Source: Streptomyces sp. HUAS MG91 (lineage in GTDB: Bacteria > Actinomycetota > Actinomycetes > Streptomycetales > Streptomycetaceae). Taken from it: a DNA stretch of 64,000 nt. The position numbers and the translations under genes are program-made. Positions 16,735 through 26,403 of the stretch are shown one piece after another. The DNA is taken from NCBI RefSeq assembly GCF_040529335.1, contig NZ_CP159534.1:5580001-5644000 (forward strand). The letters run 5' to 3'. A model generated the notes under the pieces. It saw only the letters and a program-made list of their open reading frames with translations. It was not told the DNA's origin and ran no database searches. Each line of letters opens with the position of its first letter. Position 1 is the stretch's first letter.

Positions 16735-17715
16735 TCAGGCGGCGGTCGGCTGCTTGAGGAGGGTGTTCACGAAGTCATCGGTGAAGTTGCGCGGGCCGGT
16801 GCCGAGGGCGACCCGGCCGCGGCGCTCGGTGCGGGCCGCGACCAGCGGGGACTCCTGGTAGTAGGCGCGGGGGTAGTCCGCGTCGTAGGGGATGAACACG
16901 GTCTTGCCGCGCGTGAGTTCGGAGCCGCACTCCACCACGACCGTGCCCTCGGCGGCGGTCACGAACGACTCGTCGGCGCACACGCCCACGGCCAGCGGGT
17001 CGTGCAGCGGGGAGCCGCCGGTCTCGCGGTACGCGCCGAGGTAGAAGTCCATCAGGCGGGCGGTGAGCGCCATGCCGTCGCCGGCCGCCCGCAGGGTCTC
17101 CAGATCGTCGGTGGTGAACCGCCAGCCGTGCGTCGCGTCGAGCCCGACCATCGTGTAAGCGATGCCGGAGGAGACGACGAGGTCGACGGCGTCCGGGTCG
17201 GCCCAGGCGTTGAACTCGGCGACCGGGGTGATGTTCCCGGGCACGTCGGCGGCGCCGCCCATGAAGACGAGCTTCTTCACGCGCCGGGCGAAGCCGGGGT
17301 CCTCGGTGAGCGCGAGGGCCACATTGGTGAGCGGTCCCGTGGCGCAGACGGTGAGCTCGCCCTCGTACGCGCGTGAGAGCCGCAGCAGCGCCTGCGCGGA
17401 GGACTCGGCCTGCTCGGGCGCGGTGGAGTCGGGCAGCGTCTCGGCGCCGAGCCCGGAGGCGCCGTGGAACTCGCCGGCCGCCGAGTAGGGCAGCCGGGTG
17501 AGCGGGCGGCCCGCGCCGCGGTGCACGGACACGTCGCCGTCGATGCCGAAGGCGCGGGCGAGGGCGCGGCCGTTGCGGAAGGTCTGCTCGGCGGGCACGT
17601 TGCCGCCGACGGTCGTGTACGCCTTCAGGTCCCACAGCCCGGTGCCGAGCAGGTACTGGAGCGCCACGGCGTCGTCGATACCGGGGTCGCTGTCGAGAAC
17701 GATGGGGGCGGGCAC
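16735..17715 (-). CDS. Inosine-uridine-preferring nucleoside hydrolase family protein
   Basis: The 326-residue protein carries the calcium-binding signature DSDPGIDDA at residues 8-16 and other IunH-family blocks (VCATGPLTNVALAL, MGGAADVPGN, EFNAWADPDA). It is expected to hydrolyse the N-glycosidic bond of ribonucleosides for purine/pyrimidine salvage in the cytoplasm. The GTG start at 17715 has a good GGAGG at 8-12 bases upstream. A terminator of the neighbouring transporter gene lies just upstream, so it is likely transcribed alone. Confidence 0.88.
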   Translation of the reverse strand: MPAPIVLDSDPGIDDAVALQYLLGTGLWDLKAYTTVGGNVPAEQTFRNGRALARAFGIDGDVSVHRGAGRPLTRLPYSAAGEFHGASGLGAETLPDSTAPEQAESSAQALLRLSRAYEGELTVCATGPLTNVALALTEDPGFARRVKKLVFMGGAADVPGNITPVAEFNAWADPDAVDLVVSSGIAYTMVGLDATHGWRFTTDDLETLRAAGDGMALTARLMDFYLGAYRETGGSPLHDPLAVGVCADESFVTAAEGTVVVECGSELTRGKTVFIPYDADYPRAYYQESPLVAARTERRGRVALGTGPRNFTDDFVNTLLKQPTAA

Positions 17716-17764
17716 GGTTCCTCCAAGACGGGTGGTGCGGGGCTGTACCGGGTCACCGTAACGG

Positions 17765-17795
17765 GACGAGCCCCTCCGGACCGGAGGGGCTCGTC
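17765..17795 (-). terminator. Terminator of the symporter operon
   Basis: GACGAGCCCCTCCGG (17765-17779) pairs with CCGGAGGGGCTCGTC (17781-17795), a 15-bp perfect stem 24 bp beyond the symporter stop on the minus strand. Confidence 0.85.
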
Positions 17796-17818
17796 AGGTG
17801 GACGGTGCGGGAGCGGTG

Positions 17819-19438
17819 CTAGTGACCGGCCCCGACGGTGGGCATCTCCACCTGCACGCCCTTGTCACCGGCGTCCGCGGTGTAGTCGGCCGGCGCGGTC
17901 TCGTCGACGCCCTCCGGCGCCTTCACGGCCCGCAGGACGAAGGTGAGGACCACGGTCACGATCACGTTCAGCACGATCGCCGTCATGCCGATGTAGCCGA
18001 TCTGGCCGATGCCCGGGATCTCCGCCGAGGAGCCGCCGAAGTGCTTCTGCGTCGGCGACTCCACCCCGAACGCCGCGAGCGTGCCGTACACCATGCCGAC
18101 CGCCCAGCCGGCGAGCAGCGCCCACCGGTGGAACCAGCGGGTGAACAGGCCGCCGACGAGCGCCGGGAAGGTCTGGAGGATCCAGATGCCGCCCAGGAGC
18201 TGGAAGTTGATGGCGACCGTCTTGTCCATGGTGAGGACGAAGGCGAGGGCGCCGACCTTCACGAGCAGCGAGACCAGCTTGGAGACCTTGGTCTCCTGCT
18301 GCGGTGTCGCGTCCGGCTTGATGAAGTCCTTGTAGATGTTGCGCGTGAACAGGTTCGCCGCGGCGATCGACATGATGGCCGCCGGGACCAGCGCGCCGAT
18401 GCCGATCGCGGCGAACGCGACGCCCGCGAACCAGTCGGGGAACATGTCCTCGAAGAGCTGCGGAATCGCCAACTGCCCGTTCTGCACCTTGATCCCGGCC
18501 GCGATCGCCATGAACCCGAGCAGCGCGAGCAGGCCCAGCATGAGCGAGTACAGGGGCAGGATCGTGGTGTTGCGGCGGATGACCTCGCGGCTCTTGGACG
18601 ACAGGGTCGCCGTGATCGAGTGCGGGTACATGAACAGCGCGAGGGCCGAGCCGAGCGCGAGCGTCGCGTACGTCCAGGTCCCGGTCGAGCCGGGCGCGAG
18701 CGCCCCGACGGGCTTGTCCGTCGCGGGGTTGATCTGCTCGAACTTCTTGCCGGCCGCCGCGAAGATGTCGTCGAAGCCGCCCAGCTTGATCGGGATGTAG
18801 ATGATGGCGACCGCGATGACGATGTAGATCAGCGTGTCCTTGACGAACGCGATCAGCGCGGGCGCCCGCAGACCCGAGGAGTAGGTGTACGCGGCGAGCA
18901 CGCCGAACGCGATCAGCAGCGGCAGGTCCTTGACGAACCAGTTGGTGTTCTCGCCGCCGCCGACGCCCATGACGTCCAGGACGGCCTGGATGCCGACCAG
19001 TTGGAGCGCGATGTACGGCATCGTGGCGAGGATGCCGGTGACCGCGACCGCGAGGGACAGGCCCTTCGAGCCGAAGCGCCCGCGCACGAAGTCGGACGTC
19101 GTCACGTACCCGTGCTTGTGCGAGACCGACCACAGGCGCGGCAGGAACGTGAAGATCAGCGGGTACACCAGGATCGTGTACGGGACCGCGAAGAAGCCGG
19201 AGGCGCCGGCCGCGTAGATCGCCGCGGGCACGGCGACGAAGGTGTACGCGGTGTAGAGGTCGCCGCCGAGCAGGAACCAGGTGATCCAGGTGCCGAACGA
19301 GCGTCCGCCCAGGCCCCATTCGTCGAGCGAGTCGGTCTCGGACCTGCGCCAGCGCGCGGCGAGGAAGCCCATGACCGTGACGGCCAGGAAGAAGATGATG
19401 AAGACGGTGAGCGCGACACCGTTGACCCCGTTGTTCAC
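17819..19438 (-). CDS. Sodium:solute symporter (MctP-like monocarboxylate permease)
   Basis: A 539-residue membrane protein of the SSS family with about 13 hydrophobic segments. The N-terminal half includes WGLGGRSFGTWITWFLLGGDLYTAYTF, typical of the MctP/acetate-pyruvate branch. The C-terminal tail is cytoplasmic. It is paired with a DUF3311 small membrane protein immediately upstream (GTGA overlap), the standard arrangement for actinobacterial MctP-type carriers. Uptake of small monocarboxylates such as pyruvate, lactate or acetate is inferred from family membership. Confidence 0.88.
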   Translation of the reverse strand: MNNGVNGVALTVFIIFFLAVTVMGFLAARWRRSETDSLDEWGLGGRSFGTWITWFLLGGDLYTAYTFVAVPAAIYAAGASGFFAVPYTILVYPLIFTFLPRLWSVSHKHGYVTTSDFVRGRFGSKGLSLAVAVTGILATMPYIALQLVGIQAVLDVMGVGGGENTNWFVKDLPLLIAFGVLAAYTYSSGLRAPALIAFVKDTLIYIVIAVAIIYIPIKLGGFDDIFAAAGKKFEQINPATDKPVGALAPGSTGTWTYATLALGSALALFMYPHSITATLSSKSREVIRRNTTILPLYSLMLGLLALLGFMAIAAGIKVQNGQLAIPQLFEDMFPDWFAGVAFAAIGIGALVPAAIMSIAAANLFTRNIYKDFIKPDATPQQETKVSKLVSLLVKVGALAFVLTMDKTVAINFQLLGGIWILQTFPALVGGLFTRWFHRWALLAGWAVGMVYGTLAAFGVESPTQKHFGGSSAEIPGIGQIGYIGMTAIVLNVIVTVVLTFVLRAVKAPEGVDETAPADYTADAGDKGVQVEMPTVGAGH

Positions 19439-19701
19439 GCCTGGCTCCCCGCGGACCGGTCGGACTTCCGGCCGCGCTGGTCACGCTGCCACAGCTTGTA
19501 CGCGGTCATCGTGAGCGCGGTCGAGATCAGCACCCAGAGCATCTGGTACCAGTAGAAGAACGGGATGCCGATGAACGTCGGGTCGACCTTGGCGTAGGAG
19601 CTGACCCAGAGCATCGCCACGAACGGCGCGATCAGACACAGTGCAATGACGACGCGGACCGGCGTGACCACCGGCCCGTTCACTTCAGGCGCATCGGACA
19701 T
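19435..19701 (-). CDS. DUF3311 small membrane protein, symporter partner
   Basis: 88 residues from ATG 19701 (RBS GAGGGG). It has two transmembrane helices (VRVVIALCLIAPFVAMLWV and FFYWYQMLWVLISTALTMTAY) and a basic C-terminus. DUF3311 proteins are found next to SSS transporters and are presumed accessory subunits. The last four bases overlap the symporter start. An in-frame GTG/ATG opening ten codons earlier is not needed. Confidence 0.87.
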   Translation of the reverse strand: MSDAPEVNGPVVTPVRVVIALCLIAPFVAMLWVSSYAKVDPTFIGIPFFYWYQMLWVLISTALTMTAYKLWQRDQRGRKSDRSAGSQA

Positions 19702-19820
19702 GACGCGGCTCCATCCCCTCGCTGGTTCCACTTATCTCATGCTTAACGTGCGGGAAATCTAGGCGAGAGTCTTGCTCCACGGAACCCCCGTCCGCATAAC
19801 GGACGGGGTACGAAGGGGCC

Positions 19821-20027
19821 TCAGCAGCAGCGGAACCCCGGCCGCTGATCCGATTCCTGGCGGTCCGTCCGCATCCGCTCGAACTCCCGGCGCGAGGGCG
19901 CACAGGTCTCCGGATGCGCGGCCCGCAGGTGCGCCACATGGCGGTCGTACGCCGCCTCGTCCGTCAACTCGCGGACGTACCAGCGCACTTGCCTGCCGAC
20001 CCGCAGGACTGCCGACACCAGCGTCAC
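19821..20027 (-). CDS. YbdD/YjiX family small protein
   Basis: A 68-residue protein from GTG 20027, behind an excellent AAGGAGGAG (20032-20040). The pattern fits the YbdD/YjiX family: a short N-terminal helix, YDRHVAHLRAAHPE, SRREFERMRTDRQ and the terminal GFRCC. In enterics these accompany pyruvate/peptide transporters of the CstA/BtsT family. Here no CstA gene is adjacent; instead the gene lies 120 bp upstream of the DUF3311/SSS monocarboxylate pair on the same strand, suggesting a related accessory role. It is too short for most automatic tracks. Confidence 0.78.
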   Translation of the reverse strand: MTLVSAVLRVGRQVRWYVRELTDEAAYDRHVAHLRAAHPETCAPSRREFERMRTDRQESDQRPGFRCC

Positions 20028-20278
20028 GACGCTCCTCCTTCTGTCGCGTCGCGCGCCGGGAGTGCCTCGAAAACGATGGCGAAGTGGTACCTGACGGCGC
20101 GCGGGCCGTCCGCTGTCCCCTTCGGCAAGAGTGTCCGAAGGGCGATGGTGCGAGGAGGTGCGGTACGCACGAGGTGGTCCCCTCCCGTCCGTGCGGCGAC
20201 GGGAGGACCGTAGGGCAGAAGGGCGGACGCGCGCTACGGAGTGAACGCGACCGCGGTGTAAGGGTGTTGAGGGTTCGG

Positions 20279-21118
<840 letters not shown>

Positions 21119-21203
21119 TCACATCGTGGCACGGCTCGCTGGGTGGGACCCCTCTTCAGGCCCCGCACGCTCCGTGATCCCTCCTTATACCGGTCGCCGA
21201 CCG

Positions 21204-21219
21204 CCTGGTCTAGTCCACA
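21204..21219. promoter_or_regulatory. DasR operator (dre) in dasR-dasA intergenic region
   Basis: CCTGGTCTAGTCCACA matches the dre consensus ACTGGTCTAGACCAGT in its TGGTCTAG-CCA core. It lies 160 bp upstream of the dasR start and could serve either divergent gene. Confidence 0.8.
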
Positions 21220-21344
21220 TGGCCGATTGGTGGGAGCGTTCCCGGGCAAGTGGTGCGCCGCGGGCTCAACCCCCCTCCCGTGTCGGGTCGGTGTCGTTCC
21301 GATAACGGACGCACGGACCTTTCTCAGCCACCCTTGACACGCCT

Positions 21345-21360
21345 ATTGGTCTGGGCCAAG
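21345..21360. promoter_or_regulatory. DasR operator (dre), dasA distal copy
   Basis: ATTGGTCTGGGCCAAG keeps the TGGTCT and CCA halves of the dre consensus. It is the first of two tandem sites 24 bp apart upstream of dasA, probably overlapping the promoter (TTGACA at 21334-21339). Confidence 0.85.
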
Positions 21361-21368
21361 CTCCGCTT

Positions 21369-21384
21369 ACTGGTCTACACCATT
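21369..21384. promoter_or_regulatory. DasR operator (dre), dasA proximal copy
   Basis: ACTGGTCTACACCATT differs from the dre consensus at only a few positions. Together with the copy at 21345-21360 it forms a tandem operator, as known for dasA in S. coelicolor. Confidence 0.9.
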
Positions 21385-21470
21385 AACGACCAGGTCCCAG
21401 TCCCACGAGCACTACTCGTCGTATGCGTCGCTGTGGGTGGGGGGTTGCTGGCATCCCTGAGGAGGGTGGC

Positions 21471-22751
21471 GTGAAGCGCAAGCTGATAGCGGCGATCGGT
21501 ATCGCGGGCATCATGGTCTCGGTCGCGGCGTGTGGCGACAGTGACAAGAAGTCCGACAACGCGGGGGCGGACGCCAAGGAGCTGACCGTCTGGCTGACGG
21601 TCGACGCCCAGAACAACTGGCCGGACCTGGTCAAGGCCGCCGACGCGGCGATCAAGAAGAAGCACCCCGGCATCAAGATCAACCACGAGTACTACGGCTG
21701 GCCGGACAAGCCCGCCAAGCTCGACGCCGTCCTCGCCACCGACAAGGTGCCGGACGTGGTCGAGATGGGCAACACCGAGATGCTCAGCTACATGGTCAAG
21801 GGCGCGCTCGCCCCGGTCGACCCCGCCAAGTTCGAGAACTCGGACCAGTGGCTGGACGGCCTCAAGGCCTCGGTGACGTACGAGGGCAAGACCTACGGCG
21901 TCCCCTACTACGCCGGTGGCCGCGTGGCGACCTGGCGCACGGACATCGCCAAGGCCTCGGGCATCAAGGCCGCCCCGAAGACGTACGACGAGCTCACCGG
22001 CGACCTGGACAAGATCCAGAAGAAGCAGGGTGACAAGTTCAACGCCTGGTACCAGCCCACCCGTGACTGGTACGCGGCCATGTCCTTCGTCTACGACGCC
22101 GGCGGCTCCATCGCGAAGGAAGAGGGCGGCAAGTGGGTCGCCAACCTCTCCTCGGCCGAGTCCCAGAAGGGCCTCGACGAGTTCAAGAACGTCATCGACA
22201 AGTACATGCACGGTGACAAGACCAAGGACGAGTCCGACCGCTACATCGTGTACGGGCAGGGCAAGTCGGACCTGATCTTCGGTGCGGCCTGGGAGGGCGC
22301 GACCTCCGCCGACCCGAAGAACGACAAGACCGGCAAGCTCAAGGACAACCTCGAGAACTTCGTGATGCCGGGTCCGTCCGGCAAGGCGATGCCCGTCTTC
22401 CTCGGCGGCTCCGACCTCGCCGTCCCGGTGAAGTCCGACGCGCAGGCCGTGGCCGGCGAGTGGATCAACGCCTTCACCGGCGCCAAGGGCCAGGCCGGCC
22501 TGATGGCCAAGGGCAACCTGCCCAACAACAAGAAGGACCTGGCCACCATGAAGGCCGACCCGAAGACCGAGGTCCCGGCCACCGCGGCCGAGTCCAACTG
22601 GTTCGTCCCGATGGCTCCGGGCTGGGGCGCGGTCGAGAAGGCCCAGGTCCTGCAGACGATGCTGCAGGAGATCGGCACCGGCAAGAAGTCCGTCGCGGAC
22701 GCCGCGAAGGACGCCGACGCCAAGATCGACAAGGTCATCAACACCAAGTGA
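21471..22751 (+). CDS. dasA: DasA, N,N'-diacetylchitobiose-binding lipoprotein
   Basis: A 426-residue extracellular solute-binding protein for the chitobiose ABC transporter. GTG 21471 follows GAGGAGGG. The signal peptide ends at lipobox SVAAC with Cys21. The mature part starts with a Lys/Asp-rich linker, then the CUT1-family fold (ELTVWLTVDAQNNW, DVVEMGNTEM, GVPYYAGGRVATWRTD). Two dre sites precede it. A very strong hairpin follows the stop and probably makes dasA more abundant than the permeases. The ATPase is not in the operon; Streptomyces use the shared MsiK encoded elsewhere. Confidence 0.96.
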   Translation: MKRKLIAAIGIAGIMVSVAACGDSDKKSDNAGADAKELTVWLTVDAQNNWPDLVKAADAAIKKKHPGIKINHEYYGWPDKPAKLDAVLATDKVPDVVEMGNTEMLSYMVKGALAPVDPAKFENSDQWLDGLKASVTYEGKTYGVPYYAGGRVATWRTDIAKASGIKAAPKTYDELTGDLDKIQKKQGDKFNAWYQPTRDWYAAMSFVYDAGGSIAKEEGGKWVANLSSAESQKGLDEFKNVIDKYMHGDKTKDESDRYIVYGQGKSDLIFGAAWEGATSADPKNDKTGKLKDNLENFVMPGPSGKAMPVFLGGSDLAVPVKSDAQAVAGEWINAFTGAKGQAGLMAKGNLPNNKKDLATMKADPKTEVPATAAESNWFVPMAPGWGAVEKAQVLQTMLQEIGTGKKSVADAAKDADAKIDKVINTK

Positions 22752-22757
22752 CCCGAC

Positions 22758-22798
22758 GCGGGGCCCCGTCGGCCGGCAGCCGGCCGACGGGGCCCCGC
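22758..22798 (+). terminator. Strong stem-loop between dasA and dasB
   Basis: A 19-bp perfect stem (22758-22776 with 22780-22798) with a 3-base loop lies 7 bp after the dasA stop. In sugar transporter operons such intergenic hairpins stabilise the binding-protein mRNA or attenuate read-through into the permeases. A partial terminator is likely. Confidence 0.75.
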
Positions 22799-22892
22799 GG
22801 CTCGTACCTCTGTACGCCCCGCGCGCCGGGCGCGTACCCACGGCTTAGCTCGACCTATTGCACGACCTGAGGGACCGCTGAGGAGCGCGCGG

Positions 22893-23885
22893 ATGAGTGC
22901 CGCAGACACGACCACTGCCAAGATGCCGCCGCCGCGGCAATCGCCGCCGCCGGGCGGGGGAAGCGGGTCCCCGCAGGGACCACGCAGAAAGCGCACGGGC
23001 GGGGCGGCCACCCCGTGGGCGCTGCTCGCCCCCTGTCTGCTGATCCTCGTCCTGGTCCTCGGCTACCCGATGATCCGGCTGGTCACGCTCTCCTTCCAGA
23101 AGTTCGGCCAGGCCCAGCTGTGGGGCTTCCAGGACCCCGAGTCGGTCGGCTTCGACAACTTCAGCGCGATCCTCGGTGACAGCCAGTTCTGGCAGGTCGT
23201 CGTCCGCACGATCATCTTCGCCGCCGGGTCCGTCATCTTCACGATGGTCGTCGGCATGCTGATCGCGCTGCTCCAGCAGCGCGTCTCGGGCTGGGTGAAG
23301 ACCCTCATCAACATCGCGCTGGTGGCGAGCTGGGGCATGCCCATCATCGTCGCCACCACCGTCTTCAAGTGGCTCTTCGACTCCGACTACGGCATCTTCA
23401 ACGCCCTGCTGAGCAAGCTGCCGGGCGTCGACATGGTCGGCCACAACTGGTTCGCCAGCGGCCCCCAGGGCCTCGCCGTCATCATGCTGCTCGTGGTCTG
23501 GGGCGCCGTGCCCTTCGTGGTCATCACGCTCAGCGCGGGCCTGACCCAGGTCCCCAAGGAGATGGAGGAGGCCGCGCGCCTCGACGGAGCCGGCGCCTGG
23601 GGCGTCTTCCGCTTCGTCACCCTGCCGATCCTCAAGCCGATCATCGTGATGCTCACGACGCTCTCGGTCATCTGGGACATGGGCGTCTTCCCGCAGGTCT
23701 TCGTGATGCGCAACGGCCACCCCGAGGACGAGTTCCAGCTGCTCACCACCTACTCCTACGACCGGGCGTTCCAGGTCAACGACTACGCGCAGGGCTCCGC
23801 GATCGCCCTGATCACGGTGATCCTGCTGCTCGGCGTCGTCGCCGTCTACATGCGCCAGATGCTCAAGATCGGAGAGGTCGAGTGA
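22893..23885 (+). CDS. dasB: DasB, chitobiose ABC transporter permease
   Basis: 330 residues. A Pro/Gly-rich cytoplasmic N-terminus precedes six transmembrane segments and the EAA loop EEAARLDGAGAWGVFRFVTLPIL near residue 225, which contacts the ATPase. It belongs to the CUT1 MalF-type permeases. The ATG at 22893 follows GAGGAGCG. The stop overlaps the dasC start (GTGA), so the two permeases are translationally coupled. Confidence 0.95.
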   Translation: MSAADTTTAKMPPPRQSPPPGGGSGSPQGPRRKRTGGAATPWALLAPCLLILVLVLGYPMIRLVTLSFQKFGQAQLWGFQDPESVGFDNFSAILGDSQFWQVVVRTIIFAAGSVIFTMVVGMLIALLQQRVSGWVKTLINIALVASWGMPIIVATTVFKWLFDSDYGIFNALLSKLPGVDMVGHNWFASGPQGLAVIMLLVVWGAVPFVVITLSAGLTQVPKEMEEAARLDGAGAWGVFRFVTLPILKPIIVMLTTLSVIWDMGVFPQVFVMRNGHPEDEFQLLTTYSYDRAFQVNDYAQGSAIALITVILLLGVVAVYMRQMLKIGEVE

Positions 23886-24796
23886 GCGCCACCACCGCCC
23901 CTGTGAAGCCGGGGAAGCCGGACGGGCCCGGCAAGGCCGGGAAGGCCGCCGCGCCCGTGATCACCGCCGACAGCGGCCGCCGCAAGTCCAAGCTCGGCTG
24001 GAACGTCATCGGCCTGCTGGTCTTCCTCGTCGCCGGCTTCCCGGTCTACTGGATGGTCAACACGGCGTTCAAGCCCGCCAAGGACGCCATCGACCCGGAC
24101 CCGAGCCTCTTCCCGACCGGGTTCACCCTCGACAACTTCAAGCGCGCCCTCGACATCGCGGACTTCTGGGGCCCGGTCGGCCGCAGCCTGATCGTCTCGC
24201 TCGTCGTGGTCGTCATCGGCATCATCGTCGGCATGCTCGCGGCGCTCGCCATCTCCCGGTTCGCCTTCCGCGGCCGCAAGATCGTGATCGTCGGCATCCT
24301 CGCGGTGCAGATGGTGCCGCTCGTCGCCATGATCATTCCGGTCTTCCTGCTCCTGAACGACCTCGATCAGTACGACAAGCTCTCCGGCCTGATCATCACG
24401 TACCTGACGTTCATCCTGCCGTTCACGGTGTGGACCCTGCGCGGCTTCATCGTGAACATCCCCAAGGAGCTGGAGGAGGCGGCCCAGGTCGACGGGTGCA
24501 CCCGCACCGGCGCCTTCGTCCGCGTCGTCTTCCCGCTGCTCGCCCCCGGCATGGTCGCGACCTCGGTCTACGCCTTCATCCAGGCCTGGAACGAGTACCT
24601 GTACGCCCTGATGCTGATGAGCCAGAAGCACATGACGGCCACCGTCTGGCTCGGCAACTTCACCACCAAGCACGGCACGGAGTACGCCCCGATGATGGCC
24701 GGATCCACGATGATGGCCGTGCCGATCGTGGTCCTGTTCCTCTTCGTCCAGCGCAAGATGGCCGCGGGTCTCACCGCCGGCGCCGTGAAGGGATAA
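23882..24796 (+). CDS. dasC: DasC, chitobiose ABC transporter permease
   Basis: 304 residues from GTG 23882, overlapping the dasB stop. A Lys/Pro/Gly-rich N-terminal tail is followed by six membrane spans and the EAA loop EEAAQVDGCTRTGAFVRVVFPLL near residue 200. This is the MalG-type CUT1 permease partner of DasB. The glycosidase gene starts 9 bp after the stop. Confidence 0.95.
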   Translation: MSATTAPVKPGKPDGPGKAGKAAAPVITADSGRRKSKLGWNVIGLLVFLVAGFPVYWMVNTAFKPAKDAIDPDPSLFPTGFTLDNFKRALDIADFWGPVGRSLIVSLVVVVIGIIVGMLAALAISRFAFRGRKIVIVGILAVQMVPLVAMIIPVFLLLNDLDQYDKLSGLIITYLTFILPFTVWTLRGFIVNIPKELEEAAQVDGCTRTGAFVRVVFPLLAPGMVATSVYAFIQAWNEYLYALMLMSQKHMTATVWLGNFTTKHGTEYAPMMAGSTMMAVPIVVLFLFVQRKMAAGLTAGAVKG

Positions 24797-24805
24797 CGCC
24801 ACCTG

Positions 24806-26299
24806 ATGACGACACTCGCACACGGTACGGACACCCTCACGCGGGATGCCCTGACGGTCCTCCAGCCCGGCTTCCCGGGCACGACCGCGCCCGACTGGCT
24901 GCTGCGCCGGGTCGGCGAGGGCCTGGCATCGGTGGGCCTGTTCGGCCGCAACATCGCCTCCGCCGAGCAACTGGCCGCCCTGACCGCCCAGCTGCGGTCC
25001 GAGCGGGACGACATCCTGGTCGCCATCGACGAGGAGGGCGGCGACGTCACCCGCCTCGAGGTGCGCACCGGCTCCTCCTTCCCCGGCAACCACGCGCTCG
25101 GCGCGGTCGACGACGTCGACCTCACCCGGGCCGTCGCCCACGAGCTGGGCCGCCGCCTCGCCGACTGCGGCGTCAACCTCAACTGGGCGCCGTCCGCCGA
25201 CGTCAACGCCAACGCGGAGAACCCGGTCATCGGTGTCCGCTCCTTCGGCGCCGACACCGACCTCGTCTCCCGGCACACCGCCGCGTACGTGACCGGCCTC
25301 CAGGCCGCAGGCGTCGCCGCCTGCACCAAGCACTTCCCCGGGCACGGCGACACGGCGGTGGACTCGCACCACGACATGCCGCGCATCGACGTCGGCCTGG
25401 ACGTGCTGCACGCCCGCGACCTCGCCCCGTTCCGCGCGGCCATCGCGGCGGGCTCGCGCGCCGTGATGAGCGCCCACATCCTGGTCCCGGCGCTCGACCC
25501 CGAGCGTCCGGCAACGTTGTCCCGCCGCATCCTCACCGGCCTGCTCCGCGAGGAACTCGGCTACGAGGGACTCATCGTCACCGACGGCATGGAGATGCAG
25601 GCCATCTCCGCCACCTACGGCATCGAGCGCGGCAGCGTCCTCGCCATCGCGGCCGGCGCCGACGCGATCTGTGTCGGCGGCGGGCTCGCCGACGACGAGA
25701 CCGTGGTGGCCCTGAGCGACGCGCTGGTCGCGGCGGTACGGTCCGGAGAACTGGCCGAGGAGCGGCTCGCCGACGCCGCCGCCCGGGTACGCGCGCTCGC
25801 CGCGTGGACGTCGAGCGCCGCGGGCACCTCCGGCGGCGCGGCCTCCGACCCGGAGATCGGCCTGGTCGCGGCCCGGCGCGCGCTGACGGTGACCCGGTCC
25901 GCCGGGTACGCGCCGTCGGCCTCCGGGGCGCCCGTCCACGTGGCGGCGTTCTCCCCGGTCGCCAACATCGCGGTCGGCGACGAGACCCCCTGGGGCGTCG
26001 CCGCCGAACTCGAACGCCTGCTGCCCGGCACCACCACCGGCTCGTACACCGGCGCCGACGCGGGGGCCGAGGCGCTCGCCGCGGCGGGGGAGCGGCGCGT
26101 CGTCGCCGTCGTCCGCGACGAGCACCGGCACGGGTGGATGGCGTCCGCCGTCGACGCGCTGCTGGCGGCGCGGCCCGACACGGTGGTCGTCGAGATGGGC
26201 GTCCCGCAGGCCGCTCCGCGCGGCGCTCTGCACATCGCCACGCACGGCGCGGCCCGCGTCTGCGGTGCGGCTGCCGCCGAGGTGATCGTGGGGGCGTAG
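24806..26299 (+). CDS. GH3-family beta-N-acetylglucosaminidase (DasD/NagZ-type)
   Basis: 497 residues with the NagZ signature KHFPGHGDTAVDSH near residue 174 (His/Asp acid-base dyad) and nucleophile Asp in VTDGMEM near 258. No signal peptide is visible, so it should act in the cytoplasm, splitting imported N,N'-diacetylchitobiose into GlcNAc. The gene lies 9 bp behind dasC and appears to be the last of the operon, before a bidirectional terminator. It corresponds by position to dasD of S. coelicolor. The C-terminal 150 residues are a second GH3-associated domain lacking catalytic motifs. Confidence 0.9.
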   Translation: MTTLAHGTDTLTRDALTVLQPGFPGTTAPDWLLRRVGEGLASVGLFGRNIASAEQLAALTAQLRSERDDILVAIDEEGGDVTRLEVRTGSSFPGNHALGAVDDVDLTRAVAHELGRRLADCGVNLNWAPSADVNANAENPVIGVRSFGADTDLVSRHTAAYVTGLQAAGVAACTKHFPGHGDTAVDSHHDMPRIDVGLDVLHARDLAPFRAAIAAGSRAVMSAHILVPALDPERPATLSRRILTGLLREELGYEGLIVTDGMEMQAISATYGIERGSVLAIAAGADAICVGGGLADDETVVALSDALVAAVRSGELAEERLADAAARVRALAAWTSSAAGTSGGAASDPEIGLVAARRALTVTRSAGYAPSASGAPVHVAAFSPVANIAVGDETPWGVAAELERLLPGTTTGSYTGADAGAEALAAAGERRVVAVVRDEHRHGWMASAVDALLAARPDTVVVEMGVPQAAPRGALHIATHGAARVCGAAAAEVIVGA

Positions 26300-26350
26300 C
26301 CCCGTCCGGTCGGACCTCGGCCGCGGCTCTCGTCGTGGCGAGCAGAAAAA

Positions 26351-26380
26351 GGTGCCGGCCCCCACCAGGGGGCCGGCACC
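26351..26380. terminator. Bidirectional terminator between the das operon and nagB
   Basis: A 13-bp perfect stem (GGTGCCGGCCCCC 26351-26363, GGGGGCCGGCACC 26368-26380) with loop ACCA is flanked by AAAAA on the left and TTTT on the right. It is a textbook intrinsic terminator serving the two convergent genes. Confidence 0.95.
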
Positions 26381-26403
26381 TTTTCGCCTGGTCCAGGCGG
26401 AGC

